Assembly: GCA_012103255.1 (NCBI GenBank)
Contig: WLXD01000001.1
Span: 434,001 to 498,000 of the forward strand
DNA length: 64,000 nucleotides
Direction: 5' to 3'
DNA from: Acidobacteriota bacterium
Lineage (GTDB): Bacteria; Acidobacteriota; UBA890; WLXD01
This document shows, piece after piece, positions 47,256 through 55,833 of this stretch (position 1 is the first letter of the stretch; every line of letters starts with the position of its first letter). The notes under the pieces are model-generated. The model had not been told where the DNA came from. It worked only from the letters and a program-made list of their open reading frames with translations, and made no database searches. The position numbers were made by a program, and so were the translations under genes.

Positions 47256-48025
47256 GCCTACGGGCGGTCGTAGTCGAAGACGAGGTTGTCGCGCGTCACT
47301 ACCTCGCCGATATCCTCGACGGGCTTTCGGGTATCGATCTCGTCGGAACTGCATCGGATGGTGAACGCGGTCTGGCGCTGATCGCCGCCGAGTCGCCCGA
47401 CCTGGCGTTTCTCGATGTCGAGATGCCGGGACTCTCCGGCCTGGACGTGTTGCGGGAGGCGAAACCCAGCCCTTGGGCGATTTTCACCACAGCCTTCGAT
47501 CAGCATGCCGTCACGGCTTTCGAGTTGAACGCGATCGACTACATCCTGAAACCCTTCGGGCCCGAACGCCTTGTGCTCGCCGTTGATCGGGCCCGGGCAC
47601 GCCTGCAGGCCGCCACACGAGACTCCGGTGGTCAGCTAGAGCGCGTGGAGTCGGCCCTCGGCGGACGCCGGGCCGTGACGCGCGTGTTTGTCGAGTCGCG
47701 AGGGAGGATAGTGCCTGTCCTGCTGGCCGAGGTGGAGCACCTCCGTGCACAGGGTGACTATGTCGAATTGAGCACCAGCGAAGGCCGCTATCTCGTACGC
47801 GTACCGTTCAAACGCTTGCTCGCGCAGCTCGATCGCGACACTTTCGTCCAGGTACACCGATCGCATGCGATCAATCTCGAGCAGACGGCGGGGTTCGAGT
47901 CCCTGGATGACGGCCGACTTCAGGTACGCCTGAAGAGCGGCGCACGAGTCATCGCGTCGCGGGCGCGAACCCCGGAGCTCCGCGCCTGCCTGCGCCTCGA
48001 GCACACCGGACCTAGGGCTGACTAG
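47252..48025 (+). CDS. LytTR-family response regulator
   Basis: 257 residues from GTG 47252, overlapping the kinase stop. The receiver domain has VVEDEVVARHYLADIL with the acidic pocket, PDLAFLDVEMPGLSGLDVLR with phospho-acceptor Asp in FLDVEMPG, and NAIDYILKPFGPERLVLAVD. The C-terminal LytTR DNA-binding domain includes VEHLRAQGDYVELSTSEGRY, LVRVPFKRLLAQLDRDTFVQ and VHRSHAINLEQTAGF. Forms a two-component pair with the upstream kinase. Faces the TPR regulator tail to tail, with 4 bases of overlap. Confidence 0.93.
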   Translation: MSLRAVVVEDEVVARHYLADILDGLSGIDLVGTASDGERGLALIAAESPDLAFLDVEMPGLSGLDVLREAKPSPWAIFTTAFDQHAVTAFELNAIDYILKPFGPERLVLAVDRARARLQAATRDSGGQLERVESALGGRRAVTRVFVESRGRIVPVLLAEVEHLRAQGDYVELSTSEGRYLVRVPFKRLLAQLDRDTFVQVHRSHAINLEQTAGFESLDDGRLQVRLKSGARVIASRARTPELRACLRLEHTGPRAD

Positions 48026-49581
48026 TCGATTCCGATGAGGCGGCGCCCAATACCGGCCCGATGCTCGAGTTCCTCGACCAGGTCGACGAAATCGGGCTTC
48101 GCCCGCAGGGCCTCCAGCGATGATTCGCGGCGCAGAAGAGTCGGGTCGGCCAAACCGAGAGCGATTGCCTCCCGCAGCCAGTCGAGGGCGCGTTCGGGGG
48201 CCCCGCGTAGGGCGGAGACCCGCGCGAGGTCCCAGCGGAGCTCCCAGCGCTCGCTACCGGTCTGAATATCGTTGGCCGTGAATTCGGCAAGCCGATCGAG
48301 GATGGCCTCAGCACGTTCCGTGTCGCCGTCGAGTGCGTCGAGTTGAGCTAGTCGAATCCCAGCCGTGCTGTCGTGGTTGTCGGCGGCGATGGAGGCCTCA
48401 AAGAAGCGTCGAGCTTCCTGCCAGGAGTTGCGCTCGAACTCGATCTGGCCGCGCAGTTCCCAGCAACCGCCGCACTCCGGATGCACCGCAAGCAGCCGAT
48501 CCGCTCGCGCGATCGCAGCGGCATAGTCGTTCGCCGCGAGGTCGAGCCGGGCGAGTTCGATAGCCGCCCATCGGTAGTGCGGCTCGGCCGCCAGCGCATT
48601 TTCCAGATAGCGACGAGCGCTGCTCTCGCTACCGAGCCGCGCATGAAGCTCGCCGATTCGGTACAGGTGCAGCGCCGTGTCGGTGTGAGGGAGCGGTTGG
48701 CGCATTCGCCAGTCGAGGGCGTCCACGAGTTTGCCGCGCGCGGCCAGCGCGCCAGCGACGTTGTTGTGGGCTTCGGCGTATTCGGGACGGAGCTCCACAG
48801 CTCGTTGGCTGGCCGACAGCCCTGCGGAGATCCGACCGCTAGCCATTAGCGCCAGACCGAGTGCCTTGTGGGCTTCCGGCAACAGCGGATCGAGTTCCAC
48901 CGCGCGCAGCGCCAGATCGACAGCCGTGTCGAGCTCGCTGGACGGCCTGCTGAAACGATCCACTGCGAGGGTTGTCGTATCAGCGAGCCCAGCGATCGCG
49001 GAAGCGTGGTCTGGATCGAGCTCCAGCGCACGGCGGAAGAACTCCGCGGCGATACGGTTGTCCGCCGCACGGTAACGACGGTAGTGCTGCAGGCCGATCC
49101 GGGTGAGGTCGGTCGCCGTTGTGGGGACCGTCTTGATGTGTTCGGACAGCGTGTTCGAGCCGTCGCGTGCCGGACGTGCCGGGCTCGGGACAAGTGAGGC
49201 GGCCAAGGCAGTCAGTGCGGCTGTCAGCGCAAGGACGGCTGCAACCCGAAGTGGCGCCCACTGCGAGATGGGCCTGACCGGGGCAACCAGTCGATAGCCT
49301 CGGCGCGACACCGTCTCGACGTATTTTGGGTTCCCGGCGTCGTCATCGAATGCACGCCGCAGGCCGGACACGGCGCGCCAGATCACAGCGTCGACGACAT
49401 GGGTATCCGTCCAGATGCTCTCTAGCAGCTCGGCCTTCGTCACGACCTGGCCAGGGCGGGCTGCGAGATAGGAGAGAACCTGAGCGACGCGCGGCTCGAG
49501 ACGCCGCCGAGTGTCTCGGGTCGTCAGTTCACCGGTGGCGGGGTCGAAGCGCCAGCTACCAATGCGGATTCTCCGCTGCAT
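48022..49581 (-). CDS. Winged-helix (CadC/OmpR-like) TPR regulator
   Basis: 519 residues from ATG 49581. The N-terminus is a trans_reg_C winged helix: RIGSWRFDPATGELTTRDTR, EPRVAQVLSYLAARPGQVVT, KAELLESIWTDTHVVDAVIW, RAVSGLRRAFDDDAGNPKYV, then VSRRGYRLVAP. One membrane helix (LRVAAVLALTAALTALAASL) follows near residue 112, so this is a membrane-bound CadC-like regulator. The C-terminal part is TPR-like (ALELDPDHASAIAGLADTTT, AVELRPEYAEAHNNVAGALA). The start overlaps the end of the amidohydrolase gene. Signal unknown. Confidence 0.88.
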   Translation of the reverse strand: MQRRIRIGSWRFDPATGELTTRDTRRRLEPRVAQVLSYLAARPGQVVTKAELLESIWTDTHVVDAVIWRAVSGLRRAFDDDAGNPKYVETVSRRGYRLVAPVRPISQWAPLRVAAVLALTAALTALAASLVPSPARPARDGSNTLSEHIKTVPTTATDLTRIGLQHYRRYRAADNRIAAEFFRRALELDPDHASAIAGLADTTTLAVDRFSRPSSELDTAVDLALRAVELDPLLPEAHKALGLALMASGRISAGLSASQRAVELRPEYAEAHNNVAGALAARGKLVDALDWRMRQPLPHTDTALHLYRIGELHARLGSESSARRYLENALAAEPHYRWAAIELARLDLAANDYAAAIARADRLLAVHPECGGCWELRGQIEFERNSWQEARRFFEASIAADNHDSTAGIRLAQLDALDGDTERAEAILDRLAEFTANDIQTGSERWELRWDLARVSALRGAPERALDWLREAIALGLADPTLLRRESSLEALRAKPDFVDLVEELEHRAGIGRRLIGID

Positions 49582-50983
49582 GGAGATTTCCTGCGCTAGG
49601 GGGCGGTGAGGGCCGGAGTCTAGCATGGTCGCCAACGCGCTCGATGGCGGCGACTTCTTCGAGCCGACGCTTCAGTTCGGCGGCGTCAAGCCACTGTCCG
49701 CGAACGACCACGCCGGCGATCTTTCGTGTGTTGTGGATGCGCTGGAACGGGTTGGCTTCGAGCAGTACCAGGTCGGCTCGCAGCCCTTCTTGCACCTTGC
49801 CTACCTCGTCCGAGACTCCCAGGAATTCTGCGGCGCCAACCGTTGCGATGTGCAGCGCATCGAACGGTCGCAGGCCGGCCTGGACGTAGAGTTCGAGTTC
49901 CTCGTGCATCGCGTAGCCCTGGATGATGAATGGATAACCGCCATCCGTGCCGAGCAGAATTGGGGCGCGCGCATCGAACAGCGCGCGGAGCATCTTCAAC
50001 TTGTTTTCGAGATGGACGTCACGAGACGCCGGCGGTGTCCAGGGGCCGTATGTGTCGAACCAGTAGTACCAGCGCTCAAGCTCCCACGGTTGGGTGTACT
50101 TCAGGTCCGGGTGATTGCGGAAGGCCTCGGCTTCCGCTGGGGTGAAGACGTATCGAAGAGTCACGAGCGTGGGGTCGTTGTAGATATCTAGATCGCGGAG
50201 TTCACGTGCCAGGGAGCGCATCGGTGCCTCTGTTAGCGGTGAAAGCCAGTTCGTGGCCCCTAGTCGTGACGGAAACATCCGGAAGTGCGAGATGGAGCGC
50301 TGCACACCGGCCGCGAAAACGGCGTTGACGCCCACCGGCGCTGGCACATGCCCAACGATGGGGATGCCTGCCTTGCGAGCAGCCTTCACGGCGGCTCGAT
50401 AGGGGACGCTCCCCAGACGCTCGTGGACCTTGACGTAGTCGTACCCCATGGCGGCCGCCTTGCGGAGAGCGCGCTTGGTCTCGCCGGCCCGCGTGACTTC
50501 TTGCGCACGGTCGATCACCGCGCCAGGCCCGACGAAGCTGGGAGTGGCTACCGACATCGTCGCGCCGAAGGACTCGCCGCGGAGAATCTCGTCACGGAAC
50601 CGTACATGCCCCTCCGAACCCCACATATCGCGGATCGTCGTGACGCCGTTGGCTATGTAGAAGATGTGCTCTTCCCGGTACCACGTGTGCACATGCATGT
50701 CGGCTAGACCCGGCATGAGATAGCGCCCCTTGCCTTTGACCACGGCAGCGCCCTCGGGAACAGGCACCCGACCGGCCCGCCCGATCGTCTCGATTCGATC
50801 ACCTCTAACGAGCACAGTGCGGTTGCGCAGGACGTACTCCCGGTCCATTGGGAGAACATTGACGCCGACGAAAGCCACCACCGATTCATCGGCCGCGCGG
50901 GCACGCGCCTGACCTGAACGGCTGCCGATCGCGAGAAGTGCAAGGCAAATGGCCAGGCATGCGCGGGCCGGATGATTGAACAC
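49556..50983 (-). CDS. Exported amidohydrolase
   Basis: 475 residues from GTG 50983. Signal peptide: ARACLAICLALLAIGSRSGQ. The metal site is HVH in LMPGLADMHVHTWYREEH; later ligands include GIPIVGHVPAPVG and LLGTDGGYPF. The segment GLRADLVLLEANPFQRIHNT is typical of imidazolonepropionase-like amidohydrolases. Substrate unknown; a dipeptidase or cyclic amide role is possible. It overlaps the winged-helix TPR gene start by 26 bases and both read the same way, so they may be co-expressed. Confidence 0.86.
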   Translation of the reverse strand: MFNHPARACLAICLALLAIGSRSGQARARAADESVVAFVGVNVLPMDREYVLRNRTVLVRGDRIETIGRAGRVPVPEGAAVVKGKGRYLMPGLADMHVHTWYREEHIFYIANGVTTIRDMWGSEGHVRFRDEILRGESFGATMSVATPSFVGPGAVIDRAQEVTRAGETKRALRKAAAMGYDYVKVHERLGSVPYRAAVKAARKAGIPIVGHVPAPVGVNAVFAAGVQRSISHFRMFPSRLGATNWLSPLTEAPMRSLARELRDLDIYNDPTLVTLRYVFTPAEAEAFRNHPDLKYTQPWELERWYYWFDTYGPWTPPASRDVHLENKLKMLRALFDARAPILLGTDGGYPFIIQGYAMHEELELYVQAGLRPFDALHIATVGAAEFLGVSDEVGKVQEGLRADLVLLEANPFQRIHNTRKIAGVVVRGQWLDAAELKRRLEEVAAIERVGDHARLRPSPPPSAGNLHAAENPHW

Positions 50984-51198
50984 GACGTACTCCAGTGGGT
51001 TGAACCTGTGCTGTCCGTCAGGCGCGATGGACGTGTGGTTGCTTCCGGGTCAAGCTAGCCGCCGGCGGCGTACGAGTCCTGACGGGATGCCGAATGGTTG
51101 CCTAACGGTTCGCCGTGCGACCGTCGCGGGACAGTCGAGATCCGCCATGCCATCGAATACGGTGCTCGCGAGCAACCAAGAACAGCTGGAGAATCGCT

Positions 51199-52698
51199 AT
51201 GCAGACCCGTCGCTGGGCAGTTGCTGTCCTCATCGTCCTCGCCGTTACCGGCCCGGCGGCTTCGGTGCACCCCCAGGAGACATACGATGTTGTCTTGGCC
51301 GGTGGCACCGTCATGGACCCCGAGACCGGGCTGAACGCGGTGCGCTATGTCGGTATCCGGGGCGACCGCATCGTTGCCGTCTCCGAAGAGCCTCTCGCCG
51401 GGAGCGACGTGATCGACGTCACTGGACTCATCGTCGCTCCGGGTTTCATCGACATGCATGCCCATGGGCAGACCTACGAGGCGAACGTATTCCAGGCGCA
51501 TGACGGCGTGACGACGGCCCTGGAGCTCGAGGGCGGCGTGGGCGATGTTGCGGCGTTCTTGGAGGGTCGGGAGGGGTCCGCCCTGGTGAACTACGGCGCG
51601 TCGGTCGCGCACTCTCAGCTCCGCATCGGCGCCATGCCCAAATACGAAGAGGTCCTGGCCGCGGTGGGTAGTGGCAGCATCGCGGAAGAGGGCGAGCTTC
51701 AGGAGATGTTCGCGCTGCTCAACCAGGCTGGGCGTGAGCCGGTTGATTCTGCGAACTACGGGGTCATGAAGTCGCTGATGCACGCGAATCTGGAGGCGGG
51801 TGGGCTCGGACTCGGTGTGCCTCATCAGTACTACCCGGGCGCGAACTACGACGAGATCTTTCGTGTCTTCGAGATGGCCGCCGAGTGGTACGTGCCGATC
51901 TACACGCACGTTCGCGACATGACGATCTCCGCGTTCCAGGAAGTTCTGGCGAACGCCGCGGCCACCGGTGCCCCGCTGCACATCGTGCACATCAACAGCA
52001 TGAGTCTCGGCAACATCGGCACGACGCTGGATCTCATTCAGGGCGCCATGGAGAACGGCGTGGACGTGAGTGCCGAGGCGTATCCATACACGGCCGCCTC
52101 AACTGGCATCGGGTCGGCAATCTTCGACGATGGCTGGCAAGAAAAGCTCGGGATCAGCTACGGCGACGTGCAGTGGCAGGACACTGGAGAACGCCTGACC
52201 GCAGAGACGTTCGCGCAGTACCGCGAGACCGGCGGCACCGTGATCATCCACATGATGAAGCCCGAGTGGGTGGAGATGTGGCTCCAGGCGCCCTTCGTGA
52301 TGATCGCCTCCGATGGCATGCCGTACGCGCCCGGGGCGCATCCGCGTAGCGCCGGTACGTTCACGCGCGTGCTCGGACGCTACGCACGCGAACAGGAGAT
52401 GTTGCCGCTGATGGAGGCCGTGTCGCGCATGAGCTTCATGCCTGCGCAGCGCCTCGAGCGATTCGCTCCATCGATGGCGCGCAAGGGGCGGATTCAGCCT
52501 GGCGCCGACGCGGACATCACCGTGTTCGATCCAGGCCGGGTGATCGACACAGCAACCTTCGAGGACGACCTGTCCAAATCTGAAGGCGTGCGGTTCGTTC
52601 TGGTGAACGGCGAGTTCGTGGTACGCGAAGGGGCGACCGTGGAGGGTGTCGCTCCAGGCCGCCCCGTTCTTGGTCGTCTGTACCGCGAGTCGCGTTAG
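51199..52698 (+). CDS. Exported D-aminoacylase-like amidohydrolase
   Basis: 499 residues from ATG 51199, with signal peptide WAVAVLIVLAVTGPAASVHP; the longer frame to 51115 lies in the leader. Metal ligands: VAPGFIDMHAHGQTYEAN (HAH), GAPLHIVHINSM, FVMIASDGMPYAPGAH. Typical D-aminoacylase landmarks are MDPETGLNAVRYVGIRGDRI at the start and VRFVLVNGEFVVREGATVEG at the end. N-acyl-D-amino acids are the likely substrates. It is divergent from the preceding amidohydrolase and converges with the TM2-like gene, overlapping it by 4 bases. Confidence 0.87.
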   Translation: MQTRRWAVAVLIVLAVTGPAASVHPQETYDVVLAGGTVMDPETGLNAVRYVGIRGDRIVAVSEEPLAGSDVIDVTGLIVAPGFIDMHAHGQTYEANVFQAHDGVTTALELEGGVGDVAAFLEGREGSALVNYGASVAHSQLRIGAMPKYEEVLAAVGSGSIAEEGELQEMFALLNQAGREPVDSANYGVMKSLMHANLEAGGLGLGVPHQYYPGANYDEIFRVFEMAAEWYVPIYTHVRDMTISAFQEVLANAAATGAPLHIVHINSMSLGNIGTTLDLIQGAMENGVDVSAEAYPYTAASTGIGSAIFDDGWQEKLGISYGDVQWQDTGERLTAETFAQYRETGGTVIIHMMKPEWVEMWLQAPFVMIASDGMPYAPGAHPRSAGTFTRVLGRYAREQEMLPLMEAVSRMSFMPAQRLERFAPSMARKGRIQPGADADITVFDPGRVIDTATFEDDLSKSEGVRFVLVNGEFVVREGATVEGVAPGRPVLGRLYRESR

Positions 52699-53276
52699 CG
52701 CTCCTGGACGCCGCGCACGATCAGGTAGAGGCCGAGGCCGATCGGCAGAACAGGCCACCAGACCTCCAGCCAGTCCAACTCGAAACCGAGCGCGGTGTTC
52801 GAGAAGGAGATCAGGCCGAAGACCGCTAGCAGTGCACCGCCGGCGATCGAGCCACCGACGCCGGGGACGGCGAAGTCTTCCGGGAGCTCGAACCCGTCGC
52901 TGCCCGCTGCAGCGTGGTTGTAGAGCGCGGCCATGCGACCTGCGTCAACGAGGTTGAACAGCCATAGGAAGAACATCGAGAACCCGAACACAGGGCCGAT
53001 GTCACCGGACGCTGTCGCGGCGGCCATGCCGAGAAGCAGCATGGAAGCGGCAAATATCAGGCCACGCTGGTAGTAGCCGATGTAGACCTGGCCGAGCCCG
53101 GGCACTGCCGATAGTACGGCGGCGAGGCGAGGAGACTTCTCGCGCGGGTCGAACGGCTGTCTCGGCGTCTGCAACTGCGCGTTCCTTGTTCCCGTAGCAG
53201 CGGGCTCCGGCGACGGCGCCGCATGCGTCGCGGCTACTGGCTCCGGCGCAGGCTCATGCTGGATGGTGTCATTCAT
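52695..53276 (-). CDS. Membrane protein after sigma/anti-sigma pair
   Basis: 193 residues from ATG 53276, just behind the anti-sigma stop (TGAGGACCACACCATG); an overlapping ATG at 53312 is possible. A Pro/Ala-rich N-terminus (about 1-60) precedes SPRLAAVLSAVPGLGQVYIG, a DUF5683/TM2-like motif of small polytopic proteins. Four hydrophobic segments follow: GLIFAASMLLLGMAAATAS, GPVFGFSMFFLWLFNLV, SIAGGALLAVFGLISF and VWWPVLPIGLGLYLIVRGV. Function unknown. Third gene of a sigma operon. Confidence 0.78.
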   Translation of the reverse strand: MNDTIQHEPAPEPVAATHAAPSPEPAATGTRNAQLQTPRQPFDPREKSPRLAAVLSAVPGLGQVYIGYYQRGLIFAASMLLLGMAAATASGDIGPVFGFSMFFLWLFNLVDAGRMAALYNHAAAGSDGFELPEDFAVPGVGGSIAGGALLAVFGLISFSNTALGFELDWLEVWWPVLPIGLGLYLIVRGVQER

Positions 53277-53286
53277 GGTGTGGTCC

Positions 53287-54096
53287 TCAGGCAGAGTGGC
53301 TACTTCGTTCATCTTTGTCTTCTTCGTTGGTTGATTCGTTCGGGTCAGAGTCGTTTGTTGCGCGGTCGGTCCACGGGCTCAATAGCCAGTCGGCCCCTGT
53401 CACGACGTAGTCGTTCCAGGCGGTCGCCGCGGTGTCGCGTGCGAACTCGGCCCACTCGCTGTCTCGGCTGTTGAGGCGAACAGCGTCGCCGGTCCCAGGT
53501 TCGTCATCCCCGAGCGGCAGCACGACGATGTCGCCGGCGCGCTCCCAGGTGGTGGTGCTGAACTGGCTCAGCTTTGCCGTGCTCGAGGCAAGGGTCGTGC
53601 GCACGGCGATTTCCTGCGATCGCAGCTCGTGAATGACCTGTTCGGGAACACCCGCGAGTGGCGATGCGGGCAGGCCGACGAGAAGGAAACCGGCGACGGC
53701 GCCCAGGTAGGCGCCCTCGAGGGCGAGCCTCGGGCGCTGGATCAGGCTGTCCCAGAAAGCCCCCAACCGTCGGTGCAGACGCATGCGGTCCGCTTCGATC
53801 GTAACGGCCATGACGTCGGCAATGAAGTCATCGTCGGGGGCCATGGTTGCCAGGGCCGGGAGGTCGAGTTCCAGCTGTCTCAGGGCACGTTCGACGGGTT
53901 CGCGATCACTCGTGAGCGCGAGTACCGACGCCGTGAAATCTTCGGCCGGAATAGCGGCGCCGTCGCCCATGAGGATGGCGAGGTCGGCACACCGGGCGCA
54001 TCCTGCGGCGTGGGCGTCGAGCATCACCGCGGTCTCAGTGTCGAGGATGCCTTCGACGCGCTCGAAAATGAGTTCCTCGAAACGTACGCACTTCAT
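53287..54096 (-). CDS. Anti-sigma factor with zinc-finger-like N-terminus
   Basis: 269 residues. The N-terminus MKCVRFEELIFERVEGILDT, then AVMLDAHAAGCARCADLAIL, carries HAAGCARC, the Hx3CxxC zinc anti-sigma motif. One membrane helix lies near residue 150 (GAYLGAVAGFLLVGLP). The C-terminal part lies outside and is Asp/Glu/Ser-rich. The gene starts 2 bases after the sigma stop. It likely holds the adjacent ECF sigma factor at the membrane until a signal appears; the signal is unknown. Confidence 0.85.
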   Translation of the reverse strand: MKCVRFEELIFERVEGILDTETAVMLDAHAAGCARCADLAILMGDGAAIPAEDFTASVLALTSDREPVERALRQLELDLPALATMAPDDDFIADVMAVTIEADRMRLHRRLGAFWDSLIQRPRLALEGAYLGAVAGFLLVGLPASPLAGVPEQVIHELRSQEIAVRTTLASSTAKLSQFSTTTWERAGDIVVLPLGDDEPGTGDAVRLNSRDSEWAEFARDTAATAWNDYVVTGADWLLSPWTDRATNDSDPNESTNEEDKDERSSHSA

Positions 54097-54098
54097 CT

Positions 54099-54821
54099 TC
54101 AGGCTCCGTACGACGGGTCGAGTTCGAGCATCCGGTCGGCCAGTTCGGCGCGGGCGCGATTCGATCGCGCCTTCACGGTGCCCAGAGGGATCGACAACAT
54201 GTCGGCGATCTCGCGCTGCTTGAGTCCCTGAATGTCCTTCAGCAGGATCATCTCGCGGTTGATCGCGCTCATGGAGTCGAGCGCACGGCGCAGAAGCTCG
54301 TGGCGCACGTGGGTGTCCACGAAGCTCTCGCCAGGTTCCACGAACTCGCGCCCCAGGTCGGGGTTGTCGACTTCGGTGGCGCCGAACGTAGGCGTGATCT
54401 TCTGCTTGCGGATTCGATCGAGACAGCAGTTGCGTGCGATGCGGACGCTCCAGGCGAGGAAACTTCCGCTACCGTCGAAGCTGTCGAGGCCTCGATAGAT
54501 ACGGATGAAGGTTTCCTGTGCCACTTCTCGAGCCTCTTCGCGATCGCGCAGATAGTGGAAGCAAAGGCCAAACACTCGACCCTGCGTACGGCGCACCAGT
54601 GCCTCCCAGGCGCTTTCGTCGCCTGTCTTGCAATGGGCTACGAGGGCTTCGAGCTCCAAGCTCGGCTTCCTTGTTTTGTGTGAGTGCCGGGCCCCGCTGG
54701 CGTCGGCGTTGCTGTCACTGGCAATAACGTACCCGGCCGAGGAAAGGTTCGGTGGATTGCCCGCCAAATCGCCGCGAATGTGTGCCGCAGGGAGTCTCAC
54801 AGGCCAGAGGTCAAGTGACAT
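54099..54821 (-). CDS. ECF-type sigma factor
   Basis: About 240 residues from ATG 54821; an in-frame TTG at 54836 or an internal GTG are alternatives. Sigma-70 region 2: YLRDREEAREVAQETFIRIY and RGLDSFDGSGSFLAWSVRIA. Region 4: MSAINREMILLKDIQGLKQR and EIADMLSIPLGTVKARSNRA. A 55-residue N-terminal stretch before region 2 is not conserved. It is the first gene of a sigma-anti-sigma-membrane operon and is divergent from the NTF2-like gene. Probably controls itself. Confidence 0.88.
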   Translation of the reverse strand: MSLDLWPVRLPAAHIRGDLAGNPPNLSSAGYVIASDSNADASGARHSHKTRKPSLELEALVAHCKTGDESAWEALVRRTQGRVFGLCFHYLRDREEAREVAQETFIRIYRGLDSFDGSGSFLAWSVRIARNCCLDRIRKQKITPTFGATEVDNPDLGREFVEPGESFVDTHVRHELLRRALDSMSAINREMILLKDIQGLKQREIADMLSIPLGTVKARSNRARAELADRMLELDPSYGA

Positions 54822-54882
54822 GACCAAATTAGTCAACTAGCTTTACTTTCTGCTTGCTCCCCCCTTTCTCTGGAGACATCAG

Positions 54883-55320
54883 ATGCGGAAGAACGTTGCG
54901 TGGCTAGGACGAGTGGCGATGACGGCGAGCGCGCTGGTTGTCGCGATTGTCGCGAGTGGTGCGCCGCAGGACGATCGGGCAGCGATCGAGTCGGTGCTCA
55001 CGGATCTCGCCCAGGGGCAGGATCAACAGGACGTTGACCGGATGCTGAGTTCGTTGCACCCCGACAGCGCACAGTTTGTGCAACTTCCCAGCGGGCTCGT
55101 GACGTTCGATCGCGACACCCAGGCTGCCGGTGTGCGCGCCGGACAACTCGGAGGCGATGATCGCGAGATGACGATCCATAGCGTGGACATCACCGGCAAC
55201 GCTGCTATGGCCAAGTTGGAGTTGGTGGGGCGGCTCACCTTCGTTCATTATGTCGGCCTCATGAAGGTCGAGGGCCGCTGGCAGATCATGAGCGTAGTGA
55301 CGTCGGTAAGCGGCCTCTGA
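54883..55320 (+). CDS. Exported NTF2/lumazine-binding-like protein
   Basis: 145 residues. Signal peptide: VAMTASALVVAIVASGAPQ. The remainder, DRAAIESVLTDLAQGQDQQD, VDRMLSSLHPDSAQFVQLPS and ELVGRLTFVHYVGLMKVEGR, then WQIMSVVTSVSGL, fits the NTF2-like / lumazine-binding-2 fold. Relatives are small secreted proteins without a proven role. A MarR gene starts 14 bases later on the same strand. Starts at ATG 54883, after GGAGAC. Confidence 0.8.
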   Translation: MRKNVAWLGRVAMTASALVVAIVASGAPQDDRAAIESVLTDLAQGQDQQDVDRMLSSLHPDSAQFVQLPSGLVTFDRDTQAAGVRAGQLGGDDREMTIHSVDITGNAAMAKLELVGRLTFVHYVGLMKVEGRWQIMSVVTSVSGL

Positions 55321-55334
55321 TGCGATGAGGGCAC

Positions 55335-55808
55335 GTGGATCGACAACCGGCGCCGGTGGACGAAGAGCTCCGATGGTCCAACATCGGTCGCTTGCTCCTC
55401 CTGGCTTTCGAGGCATTCGATGACCGGGTCGTCGAGGGCCTTCGCGCCGCGGGCTTCGATGACTTCACCTCGAGTCACGGCAAGGCGCTGCGCAACGTCG
55501 ACCTCGGCGGAACGCAAATAAGCGAGATCGCGCGCCGCGCGCAGATGACCAAGCAGGGGATGAGCCAGCTCATTGTCGACCTGGAACGGCGCGGCTACGT
55601 CGAACGCCAACCGGACTCGGCGGACGGCCGAGCAAAACGCGTTCATCTCACCGACCGCGGCCGCGAGCTCATCAGCGTCGGCCAATCGGTGTATCGCGAA
55701 CTCGAGCATGAATGGTCTGAAGCGCTCCGGGACCCGGATCTGCAATCGCTCCGGGTCGCCCTTCAGTCCATTCTCGCTCGCGAGAAGGGCCGGTCCGCAA
55801 ACAAGTAG
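55335..55808 (+). CDS. MarR-family transcriptional regulator
   Basis: 157 residues from GTG 55335. The winged helix is clear: GGTQISEIARRAQMTKQGMS then QLIVDLERRGYVERQPDSAD, followed by GRAKRVHLTDRGRELI. The recognition helix is MTKQGMSQLIVDLE and the wing is PDSADGRAKRVHLT. MarR proteins bind palindromes and release on small phenolic ligands or oxidation. It follows the NTF2-like gene and faces the fifth ADOP gene tail to tail. Targets unknown. Confidence 0.93.
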   Translation: MDRQPAPVDEELRWSNIGRLLLLAFEAFDDRVVEGLRAAGFDDFTSSHGKALRNVDLGGTQISEIARRAQMTKQGMSQLIVDLERRGYVERQPDSADGRAKRVHLTDRGRELISVGQSVYRELEHEWSEALRDPDLQSLRVALQSILAREKGRSANK

Positions 55809-55833
55809 GCAGGGTTCACGCCGGACGCCCTGA

